Origin: Massilia sp. UBA2709
Lineage (GTDB): Bacteria > Pseudomonadota > Gammaproteobacteria > Burkholderiales > Burkholderiaceae_D
Direction of reading: 5' to 3'
Assembly: GCA_002354135.1 (NCBI GenBank)
Contig: DEKZ01000432.1
Location: 353-9,879, forward strand
Length of the DNA: 9,527 nucleotides
Within the stretch, counting starts at the first letter, position 1; the number at the start of each line of letters is the position of its first letter. Of this stretch, positions 1 to 6,110 are shown piece by piece. The position numbers were made by a program, and so were the translations under genes. The notes under the pieces were generated by a model that did not search any database, was not told the origin of the DNA, and saw only the letters and a list, made by a program, of their open reading frames with translations.

Positions 1-419
1 GAGAGGACGCGGATCGTGGTGTTCTCATCGGCCACCGAGTGGTTGTCGGTCTCGGTGGCGACGACTTCCCGGTACAGCACCGGGCCATCGGCCGGGTTGC
101 CGCCGCGTACGGTGTACTCCACCACGGCCTTGCCGCCTCCGAGCGACTGGATCGCCACGCCGACGTGGGCGCGCTGCGCGCCGTCGGCTGCAAAGTAACC
201 AGCGCGCTTGAGCACGATGCGCGCCGCGGCCGGCAGTTCGTTGGCGATCTCGCCGCCCGGCGTCGCCAGGTCGACCAGGCCGAGCCGGTAGGCGATGAGC
301 GGCTTGGCGACCGCGACCTTGTCGATCCAGCGGTCGGCCGGCAGCAGCGCGTTGGCCAGCGCCGGCAGGGGCAGCAGCCCCGGCAGCGCCAGCAGGAACA
401 GACAGAGCGAACGGATCAT
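1..419 (-). CDS. secreted hypothetical protein, 3' part outside window
   Basis: This is a minus-strand reading frame starting at ATG 419-417 and still open at base 1, so only the first 139 codons are seen. Residues 1-22 are a clear Sec signal peptide: Met-Ile-Arg, a leucine-rich core, then Ala-Leu-Ala before Asn23. The mature part has no cysteines or domain I recognise. It looks like mixed alpha/beta soluble protein, with short runs such as VAIQSLGGGKAVVEYTVRGG. The start codon overlaps the stop of the upstream lipoprotein gene as ATGA, which is typical of translational coupling, so the two products are probably made together and act in the periplasm or outer envelope. I do not recognise a function. 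The gene call is supported by the signal peptide, the coupling and codon usage like its neighbours. Confidence 0.75.
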   Translation of the reverse strand, partial: MIRSLCLFLLALPGLLPLPALANALLPADRWIDKVAVAKPLIAYRLGLVDLATPGGEIANELPAAARIVLKRAGYFAADGAQRAHVGVAIQSLGGGKAVVEYTVRGGNPADGPVLYREVVATETDNHSVADENTTIRVL

Positions 420-1039
420 TCGAACAGGCCGCCCTGGATCCAGTTCTGCAGCGCGCGCTCGTGCTCGGTCATCAGGGACGCCTTGTTGGCCTCATGGTTG
501 ACCGGGCCCAGCACCAGGAAATAGATGCCGCCCAGGGTCTTGACGTGGGTCGAGGCGGCCTGCTGGTGCAGTTTCGCCTGGCCGCGCGCGCCGTTCCTGT
601 ACAGCGTATAGCTCAGTTGCGACGGACGGGTGTCGGAGATCGCCGGGAACAGGCCGATGGTGAACGAGGACAGCATCATCTGCCCCAGGTCCTTGGTGCT
701 CTGCTCGAAGCCGGTGGCGACTTCGTCGACCACGATGGTGTAGTCGGGGCGGACATCGCCGCGGGCGCCATCGCGCCAGGCGTTGAAGCCATAGCCGCCG
801 AGCATCTGGACGAGTTCGTTGGCGCGGTCTTCCGGGCTGCCGTCGCGGCAGGGATTCACGACGAAAACGATGTTCGACGAGCAGGCGTCGGCCGGGCTGC
901 GGTCGCGCATCGTGTACTGGACGGCGACGGACTTGCCGCGCGCCTGGAAGGCTTCGGCATCGACGGATGGGGAAAGGGAATAGACGGCGGCGCAACCTTG
1001 CAGCAGCAGCGCGGCCATGGCAATGAACAGCAAACGCAT
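416..1039 (-). CDS. hypothetical outer-membrane-type lipoprotein
   Basis: This 207-residue protein starts at ATG 1039-1037. Residues 1-15 form a short lipoprotein signal peptide with lipobox Leu13-Gln14-Gly15-Cys16, so Cys16 should be lipidated by signal peptidase II processing. Residue 17 is Ala, not Asp, which favours sorting to the outer membrane under the E. coli rule. The mature part has a Cys pair (53, 64) in the region DACSSNIVFVVNPC that could form a disulfide. It also has a segment GYGFNAW...PDYTIVVDEV of the kind found in small periplasmic lipoproteins that assemble as beta/alpha units. I recognise no named family. It is the first gene of an operon with the secreted protein at 1-419 (ATGA overlap). 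The ribosome binding site is weak: AGAAGAAAG ends 10 nt before the start and lies in the arm of an inverted repeat. Confidence 0.85.
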   Translation of the reverse strand: MRLLFIAMAALLLQGCAAVYSLSPSVDAEAFQARGKSVAVQYTMRDRSPADACSSNIVFVVNPCRDGSPEDRANELVQMLGGYGFNAWRDGARGDVRPDYTIVVDEVATGFEQSTKDLGQMMLSSFTIGLFPAISDTRPSQLSYTLYRNGARGQAKLHQQAASTHVKTLGGIYFLVLGPVNHEANKASLMTEHERALQNWIQGGLFE

Positions 1040-1049
1040 TTCTGGACAA

Positions 1050-1161
1050 CTTTCTTCTAATGGAATGTAAAACCGGCACGAGAGCGCCGGCTGGCCTCTG
1101 CGGGCCGGGCGGTATTGTAGGGTGTCAATACCCGCCTTGCATGAGTAGTATTAGAAGAAAG
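1050..1161 (-). promoter_or_regulatory. structured 5' leader candidate with RBS-sequestering stem
   Basis: On the minus strand a perfect 12-bp inverted repeat (CTTTCTTCTAAT at 1161-1150, ATTAGAAGAAAG at 1061-1050) encloses 88 nt. Inside lie three abutting hairpins: 1107-1136 (7 perfect pairs GGTATTG/CAATACC plus further GC pairs after two mismatches), 1093-1106 (GGCC/GGCC) and 1071-1092 (about 7 pairs around CCGGC/GCCGG). In RNA this would be a four-way junction closed by the 12-bp stem. The 3' arm contains the purine-rich AGAAGAAAG just upstream of the lipoprotein start, so closing the stem would hide the likely ribosome binding site. The repeats are seen directly. A regulatory role is inference. 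A miniature mobile element with 12-bp ends is an alternative, but I see no convincing target duplication. Confidence 0.45.
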
Positions 1162-1204
1162 AAACTAACGTTGCTGTTATGCCACGCCAGCCGAGGCACA
1201 AACG

Positions 1205-1753
1205 CTACAGCCGGACCATGCCTGCCTGCCAGCCGTAGAAGCCGGCGCCGAGCGCCAGCACCACCAGCCAGGGCCAGGAACGCAGGGCCAGGCGCCAGTC
1301 GACCGGCGAGGGCCAGAACGAGAGGAACTGGGGCGCCAGCAGCACCGCCAGCAGCAGGTCGAGCGGTTCGAAATGCCAGCCCGGGCGCGTGCGCCAGGCC
1401 GCCACCGCGAGCGGCACCAGCAGCACCAGCAGCGGCGCGAGCGCGGCCGGCGCGGCGTTGTACCAGCGCAGGTTGGCAAAGGTGACCGAGCCGAGCTCCC
1501 AGATCCGTCCCTTGCGGCGCGGGATCAGGTTCAGGCCGACGGGCTCGGCATTGGTGAGCAGGCCGACGCCGAAATGCGCCAGCTCATGGCAGAGGGTGCC
1601 TGCAGCCGTCAGCACGAAAAAGCCCGGATGGGCGCTGGAAAGCATCCAGAACAGGAAAGCCAGCGCCAGCGAAGGCACCAGGTAGAGCAGGATGTCGCCG
1701 TGGCTGCACAGGAAGGCCGGCGCGACGGCGGCGCAGGCGGGCAGCAGGTCCAC
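1205..1753 (-). CDS. M50-like integral membrane metallopeptidase homologue
   Basis: This 182-residue, strongly hydrophobic protein has about five likely membrane segments (roughly residues 21-38, 44-66, 101-119, 128-146, 159-178). The second carries HELAH at 56-60, a zincin HExxH motif inside a membrane helix, as in M50 site-2-type proteases. A segment NAAPAALAPLLVL (99-111) follows where such proteins often have a conserved Asn/Pro/Gly-rich loop. The classic LDG third zinc ligand of S2P enzymes is not evident, so peptidase activity is uncertain. The start is GTG at 1753-1751. It is the only start available after the tdk stop in the same frame, and GAGG lies 10 nt upstream. Only 12 nt separate it from tdk, so it is probably the second gene of that operon. 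The substrate is unknown. Confidence 0.75.
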   Translation of the reverse strand: MDLLPACAAVAPAFLCSHGDILLYLVPSLALAFLFWMLSSAHPGFFVLTAAGTLCHELAHFGVGLLTNAEPVGLNLIPRRKGRIWELGSVTFANLRWYNAAPAALAPLLVLLVPLAVAAWRTRPGWHFEPLDLLLAVLLAPQFLSFWPSPVDWRLALRSWPWLVVLALGAGFYGWQAGMVRL

Positions 1754-1765
1754 GACGCGGAAACC

Positions 1766-2317
1766 TCAGCCGGCGTAGAAGCAGCGGCCGCAGGCCTGGC
1801 GGTAGCTTTCGTTGCCGCCGATGCTGACCTGCTCGCCTTCCTTGATGCGGCGCCCTGCTTCGTCGACGCGGATGTTCATCGTCGCCTTCTTGCCGCAGGT
1901 GCAGATGTTCTTGATTTCCTCGATGTCGTCGGCCAGCGCCAGCAGGTAGGCCGAACCCGGGAAAGGCTCGCCGCGGAAATCGCTGCGCAGGCCATAGCAG
2001 ATCACCGGCACGCCGCGCACCTGGGCCAGCTGGTGCAGCTGCTGGACCTGGGCGGTGCTGAGGAACTGGGCTTCGTCGACGAGCACGCAACCCACGATCG
2101 GCGCTTCGGCGAGGAAGTTGGTGTCGCTGCTGAAGACATCGACCTGGCGCTGCGGACCCAGGCGCGAGGTGATCAGGCCGACGCCGTAGCGGTCGTCGAT
2201 GGCGGCCGTGTAGAGCGCGACCTGCTGGCCCTGCTCCTCGTAGTTGTGAGCCACCTGCAGCAGCGCCGTCGATTTACCGGCGTTCATCGCCGAATACCTG
2301 AAATAAAGTTTTGCCAC
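1766..2317 (-). CDS. tdk: thymidine kinase
   Basis: Thymidine kinase phosphorylates thymidine (and deoxyuridine) with ATP in the cytosolic pyrimidine salvage pathway. The 183-residue protein shows the whole type II fold: P-loop SAMNAGKST (9-17), DEAQFL (81-86) with the catalytic Glu82, YGLRSDF (108-114), the zinc-binding Cys139/Cys141 and Cys176/Cys179, and the lasso motif GNESY (168-172) that holds the thymine base. Length is normal for the family. I chose the GTG start at 2317-2315 because it gives the usual N-terminus MAKLYFRYSAMNAGKS, has AGGG 8 nt upstream, and leaves about 33 nt of leader after the extended -10 promoter. An in-frame ATG at 2341 would sit almost on the predicted transcription start. 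An even longer frame to 2419 would read through a large hairpin. The membrane metallopeptidase homologue follows after 12 nt. Confidence 0.95.
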   Translation of the reverse strand: MAKLYFRYSAMNAGKSTALLQVAHNYEEQGQQVALYTAAIDDRYGVGLITSRLGPQRQVDVFSSDTNFLAEAPIVGCVLVDEAQFLSTAQVQQLHQLAQVRGVPVICYGLRSDFRGEPFPGSAYLLALADDIEEIKNICTCGKKATMNIRVDEAGRRIKEGEQVSIGGNESYRQACGRCFYAG

Positions 2318-2356
2318 AGCCCCTGCCCTGCATGCCCGCATTTTGAAGTGGCGGCA

Positions 2357-2365
2357 ATTATAGCA
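2357..2365 (-). promoter_or_regulatory. extended -10 promoter for tdk
   Basis: The minus strand reads TGCTATAAT, a consensus extended -10 (TGN followed by TATAAT). No good -35 hexamer lies 16-18 bp upstream, as is usual when the extended element is present. Transcription would start near 2350, giving a leader of about 33 nt before the GTG of tdk. Confidence 0.65.
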
Positions 2366-2377
2366 AGCGGGCAAGTC

Positions 2378-2431
2378 GCAGCGCCAGCGGCCGTGGGGCA
2401 CCGTCGCAAGGTGCACCACGGCCGGCGCTGC
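2378..2431. repeat. long imperfect hairpin between PEP-CTERM gene and tdk
   Basis: Arms GCAGCGCC (2378-2385) and GGCCGTGG (2389-2396) pair with CCACGGCC (2416-2423) and GGCGCTGC (2424-2431), leaving a 3-nt bulge (AGC, 2386-2388). After one mismatch the stem continues with GCACC/GGTGC around a 7-nt loop (2403-2409). That is 21 base pairs in 54 nt. No T-run follows on either strand, so it is not a standard intrinsic terminator. It sits 23 nt after the PEP-CTERM stop and just upstream of the tdk promoter. It could end or stabilise the upstream transcript, or be a REP-like element. Confidence 0.6.
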
Positions 2432-2454
2432 CGCAGGCGGAAATGGCCGCCGGC

Positions 2455-3078
2455 TCAGCTGCGGCGCCGGCGCATCCAGCCGACGACGCCCAGGCCCATC
2501 AGCATCATGGCATAGGTTTCCGGTTCCGGAATGGGCATGGCCAGGGTGACGTCGTTGGCGGTGGGCCAGTAGGCGCCGCCGGCCGCCAGGGTAACCGAGG
2601 TCAGCGGGGAGCTGGACACGAAACCCAGGAAGCTGGTGGTGGTCGCGCCGCTCAGGGTGTAGTTCAGGGTGGTGCCGTCCATCGCCGTGAACAGCAGCGT
2701 CCCGTTGGGGACGAAGGCGCCGTCGATGTCGGAGGCGAAGAAATAGCCGCCGAAACCGACGATGCCGGGCGTGAAGTTCGAGAAGGTGATGGTTTCGTTA
2801 TCGATGTTGGGCGTCAGCCAGCCGTCGCCGCCGCTGCCCGCGCCGTACAGCCCGCTTGGCGCGGAAGCCGTATAGCTGTAGGCGCCGGCATTCCGTGCGA
2901 ACGGGCTCGCATAGAGCTGGATGGCCAGGTCGTCGTAGGTGTCGACGCCGTAGCCGCCTACCGCGGCCAGGAAAGCGGCCTGGTCGGTATAGACGTTGAT
3001 CTGCGCCTCGGCGCCGGCTGCCACGCACAGCAGTACGGAAGCGGTCAGGCTTTTCAGCGGAAAGGGGTGGCGTTTCAT
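2455..3078 (-). CDS. PEP-CTERM sorting domain protein
   Basis: This 207-residue exported protein has a signal peptide at 1-25 (MKRH, hydrophobic core, Ala-Glu-Ala before Gln26). The mature body is low in charge and rich in Gly, Thr and Ser, and looks beta-rich. The C-terminus is a textbook PEP-CTERM tail: Pro184-Glu185-Pro186, a short hydrophobic helix (YAMMLMGLGVVGWM) and the basic end RRRRS. In known systems exosortase (EpsH) recognises this tail and moves the protein to the surface or into the exopolysaccharide matrix, so the genome should encode an exosortase elsewhere. The start at 3078 is fixed by AAGGAG 7 nt upstream. A longer frame to 3156 has no such site. There is no cotranscribed partner with an obvious link. 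The specific role is unknown. Confidence 0.93.
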   Translation of the reverse strand: MKRHPFPLKSLTASVLLCVAAGAEAQINVYTDQAAFLAAVGGYGVDTYDDLAIQLYASPFARNAGAYSYTASAPSGLYGAGSGGDGWLTPNIDNETITFSNFTPGIVGFGGYFFASDIDGAFVPNGTLLFTAMDGTTLNYTLSGATTTSFLGFVSSSPLTSVTLAAGGAYWPTANDVTLAMPIPEPETYAMMLMGLGVVGWMRRRRS

Positions 3079-3159
3079 GATTGCGCTCCTTGCAAAGGGA
3101 TAAGAGGTACAGCGCTCTGCGGTACCCAGTACAACGCATCCCAGCAGTTGTGGCAATCC

Positions 3160-3176
3160 AAATAACGTTGTTATTT
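3160..3176. promoter_or_regulatory. AT-rich palindrome upstream of PEP-CTERM gene
   Basis: AAATAAC and GTTATTT are perfect 7-bp arms separated by GTT. The palindrome lies about 80 bp upstream of the PEP-CTERM start and about 58 bp past the acetyltransferase stop, in a locally AT-rich patch. It is weak as a terminator stem, so an operator for a dimeric regulator is more likely. No regulator is identified. Confidence 0.35.
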
Positions 3177-3234
3177 TGATAGTTTGATATAGCTCAGTTG
3201 TGCGCAGGTTGAGCTCAAAAACAGGCGTAGCCGC

Positions 3235-3798
3235 TCAAGCTTGCTGTCCGTGAACGACCGGGCGGGCCGGATTACCGGCGACGGTCGCGCCCGGCGGCAC
3301 GTCGCGGGTGACGACGCTGCCCGCCCCGACGATCGCATCGTCGCCGATGGTGACGCCGGGCAGGATGATGGCGCCGCCGCCGATCCACACGTTCGCGCCG
3401 ATCGTGACCGGCCTGCCGCACTCGAGACCGCTGCGGCGCACCGCCGGATCGCGCGGATGGTCGGCGGCATAGATCTGCACCGCAGGGCCAATGCGCGTGT
3501 CGTCGCCGATCGTGACACGGGCGGTGTCGAGGATCACGCAGTTGTAGTTCAGGAAGACACGGGCGCCGAGGTGGATGTTGTAGCCGTAGTCGCAGTAGAA
3601 AGGCGGGCGCAGGATCGTCCCCTCGCCCACCGCACCCAGGCGCTCTTCCAGCAGCGTCCGCCAGGCTTGCGGCCTGCCCAGGGCGGCGTTGTAGCGCGCC
3701 AGCCAGGCCGCGCAGGCCGACAGCTCGGCCAGCAGCTCCGGCGCATCCGGATGGTAGAGCTCGCCGGCCAGCATCTTGTCCTTCTCGCTGCGCGCCAT
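3235..3798 (-). CDS. maa: maltose/galactoside-type O-acetyltransferase
   Basis: This 187-residue protein is of the LacA/Maa/NodL family, cytosolic trimers that move acetyl from acetyl-CoA to a hydroxyl of a sugar. Residues 4-57 are the N-terminal Mac helix domain. Residues 60-175 form the left-handed beta-helix seen as hexapeptide repeats (VTIGDD, TRIGPA, VTIGAN, VWIGGG, VTIGDD, AIVGAG). The catalytic His is His114 in YAADHP. The conserved PFYCDYGYNIHLG is at 66-78, and the C-terminal VAGNPARPV is intact. The length matches the family. The ATG at 3798 has AAGGGA about 6 nt upstream. The gene follows the acylase stop by only 29 nt on the same strand, so cotranscription is likely. The true acceptor is unknown; family members differ widely, so the symbol reflects the family rather than proven maltose activity. 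Confidence 0.92.
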   Translation of the reverse strand: MARSEKDKMLAGELYHPDAPELLAELSACAAWLARYNAALGRPQAWRTLLEERLGAVGEGTILRPPFYCDYGYNIHLGARVFLNYNCVILDTARVTIGDDTRIGPAVQIYAADHPRDPAVRRSGLECGRPVTIGANVWIGGGAIILPGVTIGDDAIVGAGSVVTRDVPPGATVAGNPARPVVHGQQA

Positions 3799-3827
3799 CG
3801 CCGTTCCCTTTCTCGCTCCCTTTCTAT

Positions 3828-6062
3828 TTATCGGCCCGGATGGTACTTGCGTTCCAGGGCCTTCTCGATGTCTTCCTTGTAGAAGAGCACGTCCTTGAAT
3901 TCGCCGCGGCTGTACATCTCGGCCTGGTCGGCGAAATGCTTCGACGCCGGATTGCCGCTCTGGCCGCCGGCCAGGATGCTCTTCGCACGCACTTTCGGAC
4001 CGAATTCAACGGCGGCAACGAAGCTGTTGCCGCGGTCGCCATAGATGCGTTTGGTCTTTTGCTTGGCCACCATGCCGAACGAAGCCAGCGAGCCCCAGTG
4101 CGCCGAGGTGAAGGCGACCGGATAGCTTGGCTTGTTGTCGTCGTACTGCTGGTCGATCTCGCCGCTAATGCGCTGGAAGCGGTTGATCTCGCCCCAGGGC
4201 GTTTGCCAGGTGCCGAAGTCCTTCGTCAGTCTATCCGAGGCGCGCTGCAGGGCGGCCAGCCGTTCTTCGGCATCCAGGCGCGTGGTGATGTAGTCGACCG
4301 AAGGCAGGCCGGCGGCGCGCGCCTTCGGCGCCGCCTGGGCAACCATCTCCTGGCCCCAGTACACCGCCAGCGAGGTCGGCACCGAGCTGGTGGCAAAGCG
4401 CAGGTCCCAGCCGCGCAGGGCCGCCACCTGGCCGGCCAGGGCCGCCTTGCGCGGATCGTTCGCCGGCAAGGCGTCGTAGTCCCTGGCCAGTTGCGGCACC
4501 AGGGGCTCGAACGCGGTCAGGTAGCTGTCATAGGAGGCCGCGATCAGGCTGTCGATCGTGAAGTCCTTCGCCCCCTTCAGCACGCGTTCGGCATGCACGC
4601 CGCGCGCGTTTTCCGGCAGCGACCACATGTAGTCCGGATAATCCTTGCGCTTCGGGCTGTTCGCGCCCGCCGCGCTGAACGGCCAGTTGTTGGTGTTCGA
4701 GATATAGCCGCTGGCCGGATTGAACAGCGTGATCGTGTCCTTGATCTCGTGCAGGCCCTGCCATTCGGTGGCCGGGTTGCTGCCGTCGACCGGGCGGGTC
4801 CAGTCGAAACGCGGGTCGCGCTTCGGAATGAAGTTGCCGTGGAAATAGGCGATGTTGCCGTCGGCATCGGCATACACGGTATTGTTCGAGGAATTCGTGC
4901 GCAACTGCATCGCTTCGTAGAAAGCGTTGTAGTTCTTCGCCTTGGTGCGGGTGTAGGACTGGGTCAGGGCCTTGACCGGCTCGTCCATCATCTTCACCGC
5001 CACCCACTTGCCGTTCTCGCCACGCACGATCGGGCCGTGGTGGCTGAAGTAAGCGGTAACGGTGCGGCTGGCCAGCTTGCCGCTTGCGGTCTTGTACGGC
5101 AGCGTGACCGGCACGGCGCGCAGCGCGCGCTCTTCCTTGCCGTACCTGTAGAAGAACTTGCCGCCGCGTTCGACCACCGTTTCCAGGTACTCGTCGATGA
5201 CGTCGCCGCCGCCCGAGGTATGCATCCAGCCGGCGCGGTCGTTGAAACCCTGGTAGATGAAGAACTGGCCCCAGGTCACCGCGCCATAGGCGTTCAGTCC
5301 CTCTTCGCTCACCATGTGGATCTCGGGACGGAAGTAGAACGAAGTGTGCGGGTTGATCATCAACAGGGGATATCCGGCCTTGGTCAGCTTCGGTGCGATC
5401 GCGAAGCCGTTCGAGCCGCGCGGCTCGGCATCCAGGAGGTTCCGATTGTCAGCCAATGCGGGCTGCGGGCGCTTGCCATAGAAGGCCTCGAGCTCCTTCA
5501 GGTCGATCGACTCGATGTCGCCGCCGATGCTGCCCTCGCTGAAGGACAGCGCCATCCAAGGTTCGAAGCGGGTGATCAGCTTCGGCTTTACTTCCGGATG
5601 CGTGTGCAGGTAGAAGTTCAGGCCGTCGGCGAAGGCCACCATCAATTGCTTGAGCCATTCGGGGCTGGCGGCATACTTGGCCTGCATGTCGCTTGGGCTG
5701 ATGTAGAGCTTCATGCGCAGGTCGCGCCAGATCTCCTTTTCCCCCTCGACCTCGGCCAGGCGCCCCATCGCATTGATGTAGTTCAGTTCGACCCGGTTGA
5801 AGTCGTCCTCGGCCTGGGCATAGATCATCCCGAACACCGCATCGGCGTCGCTCTTGCCGAACACGTGGGGGATGCCCCACTTGTCGCGCATGATCGTCAC
5901 GCGCCCGGCTGTCTGCTGCCAGCGCGCCAGGTCGGCGGCCGGGGCCTTCGCCGAGACCGAAGCCGCTGGGGCGGCTGGCGCGGCGATGGCGGCAGGGGCG
6001 CCGGCAACGTAGGCGGCGCCGGACAGCGTCAGGGCCGATGCGAGAAAGCGGGACAGGATCAT
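3828..6062 (-). CDS. periplasmic penicillin/AHL acylase family Ntn-hydrolase
   Basis: This 744-residue precursor belongs to the penicillin acylase superfamily, whose members cut amide bonds in beta-lactams, N-acyl-homoserine lactones or lipopeptides. A signal peptide covers about residues 1-28, followed by an Ala/Pro-rich linker. Autocleavage should occur before Ser217 in EPRGSNGF, making Ser217 the beta-chain nucleophile. His239 then falls at beta position 23, as in PvdQ and cephalosporin acylases, whereas penicillin G acylase has Gln there. Oxyanion-type Asn residues lie in SNTNN (455-459), and the typical NTVYADADGNIAYFHGNFIP (394-413) and GGQSGNPASKHFADQ tail are present. Length is normal. 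The ATG at 6062 has AAGGAG 6 nt upstream. Upstream is the ParB-like gene (48-nt gap) and downstream an acetyltransferase (29-nt gap). The substrate cannot be decided. Quorum quenching is possible but unproven. Confidence 0.93.
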   Translation of the reverse strand: MILSRFLASALTLSGAAYVAGAPAAIAAPAAPAASVSAKAPAADLARWQQTAGRVTIMRDKWGIPHVFGKSDADAVFGMIYAQAEDDFNRVELNYINAMGRLAEVEGEKEIWRDLRMKLYISPSDMQAKYAASPEWLKQLMVAFADGLNFYLHTHPEVKPKLITRFEPWMALSFSEGSIGGDIESIDLKELEAFYGKRPQPALADNRNLLDAEPRGSNGFAIAPKLTKAGYPLLMINPHTSFYFRPEIHMVSEEGLNAYGAVTWGQFFIYQGFNDRAGWMHTSGGGDVIDEYLETVVERGGKFFYRYGKEERALRAVPVTLPYKTASGKLASRTVTAYFSHHGPIVRGENGKWVAVKMMDEPVKALTQSYTRTKAKNYNAFYEAMQLRTNSSNNTVYADADGNIAYFHGNFIPKRDPRFDWTRPVDGSNPATEWQGLHEIKDTITLFNPASGYISNTNNWPFSAAGANSPKRKDYPDYMWSLPENARGVHAERVLKGAKDFTIDSLIAASYDSYLTAFEPLVPQLARDYDALPANDPRKAALAGQVAALRGWDLRFATSSVPTSLAVYWGQEMVAQAAPKARAAGLPSVDYITTRLDAEERLAALQRASDRLTKDFGTWQTPWGEINRFQRISGEIDQQYDDNKPSYPVAFTSAHWGSLASFGMVAKQKTKRIYGDRGNSFVAAVEFGPKVRAKSILAGGQSGNPASKHFADQAEMYSRGEFKDVLFYKEDIEKALERKYHPGR

Positions 6063-6077
6063 GCGGGTCTCCTTGTT

Positions 6078-6104
6078 GTGATCGTTCTGGTGATCGTTTT
6101 TTTT
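6078..6104 (-). repeat. 12-bp-spaced direct repeat and A-tract before acylase gene
   Basis: In the 48-nt gap upstream of the acylase the nonamer AACGATCAC (minus strand) occurs twice, 12 bp apart (6086-6078 and 6098-6090), next to a run of eight A on the minus strand (6104-6097). It could be an operator or a simple local duplication. The gap is too short to show a full promoter. Confidence 0.35.
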
Positions 6105-6110
6105 CGCTGC

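Noticed and set aside
1118..1132. TTGACA and TACAAT as a sigma70 promoter on the minus strand
   Set aside because: The hexamers are only 3 bp apart, so they cannot form one promoter. They lie in the loop and stem of the hairpin at 1107-1136.
1050..1161. MITE with 12-bp terminal inverted repeats
   Set aside because: Flanks show no target-site duplication longer than two A residues. It is kept only as an alternative to the RNA reading.
2318..2419. 34-residue N-terminal extension of thymidine kinase
   Set aside because: It reads through the long hairpin and the extended -10 promoter, and family members start at MAKLYF.
1373..2515. Plus-strand 380-codon frame over tdk and the M50-like gene
   Set aside because: Antisense shadow of two genes with clear motifs; no ribosome binding site or recognisable domain.
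3120..3165. Sigma-54 promoter for the PEP-CTERM gene, as known for PrsK/PrsR-controlled members
   Set aside because: TGG-N-TTG/TGC candidates were present but with spacing wrong by two bases.
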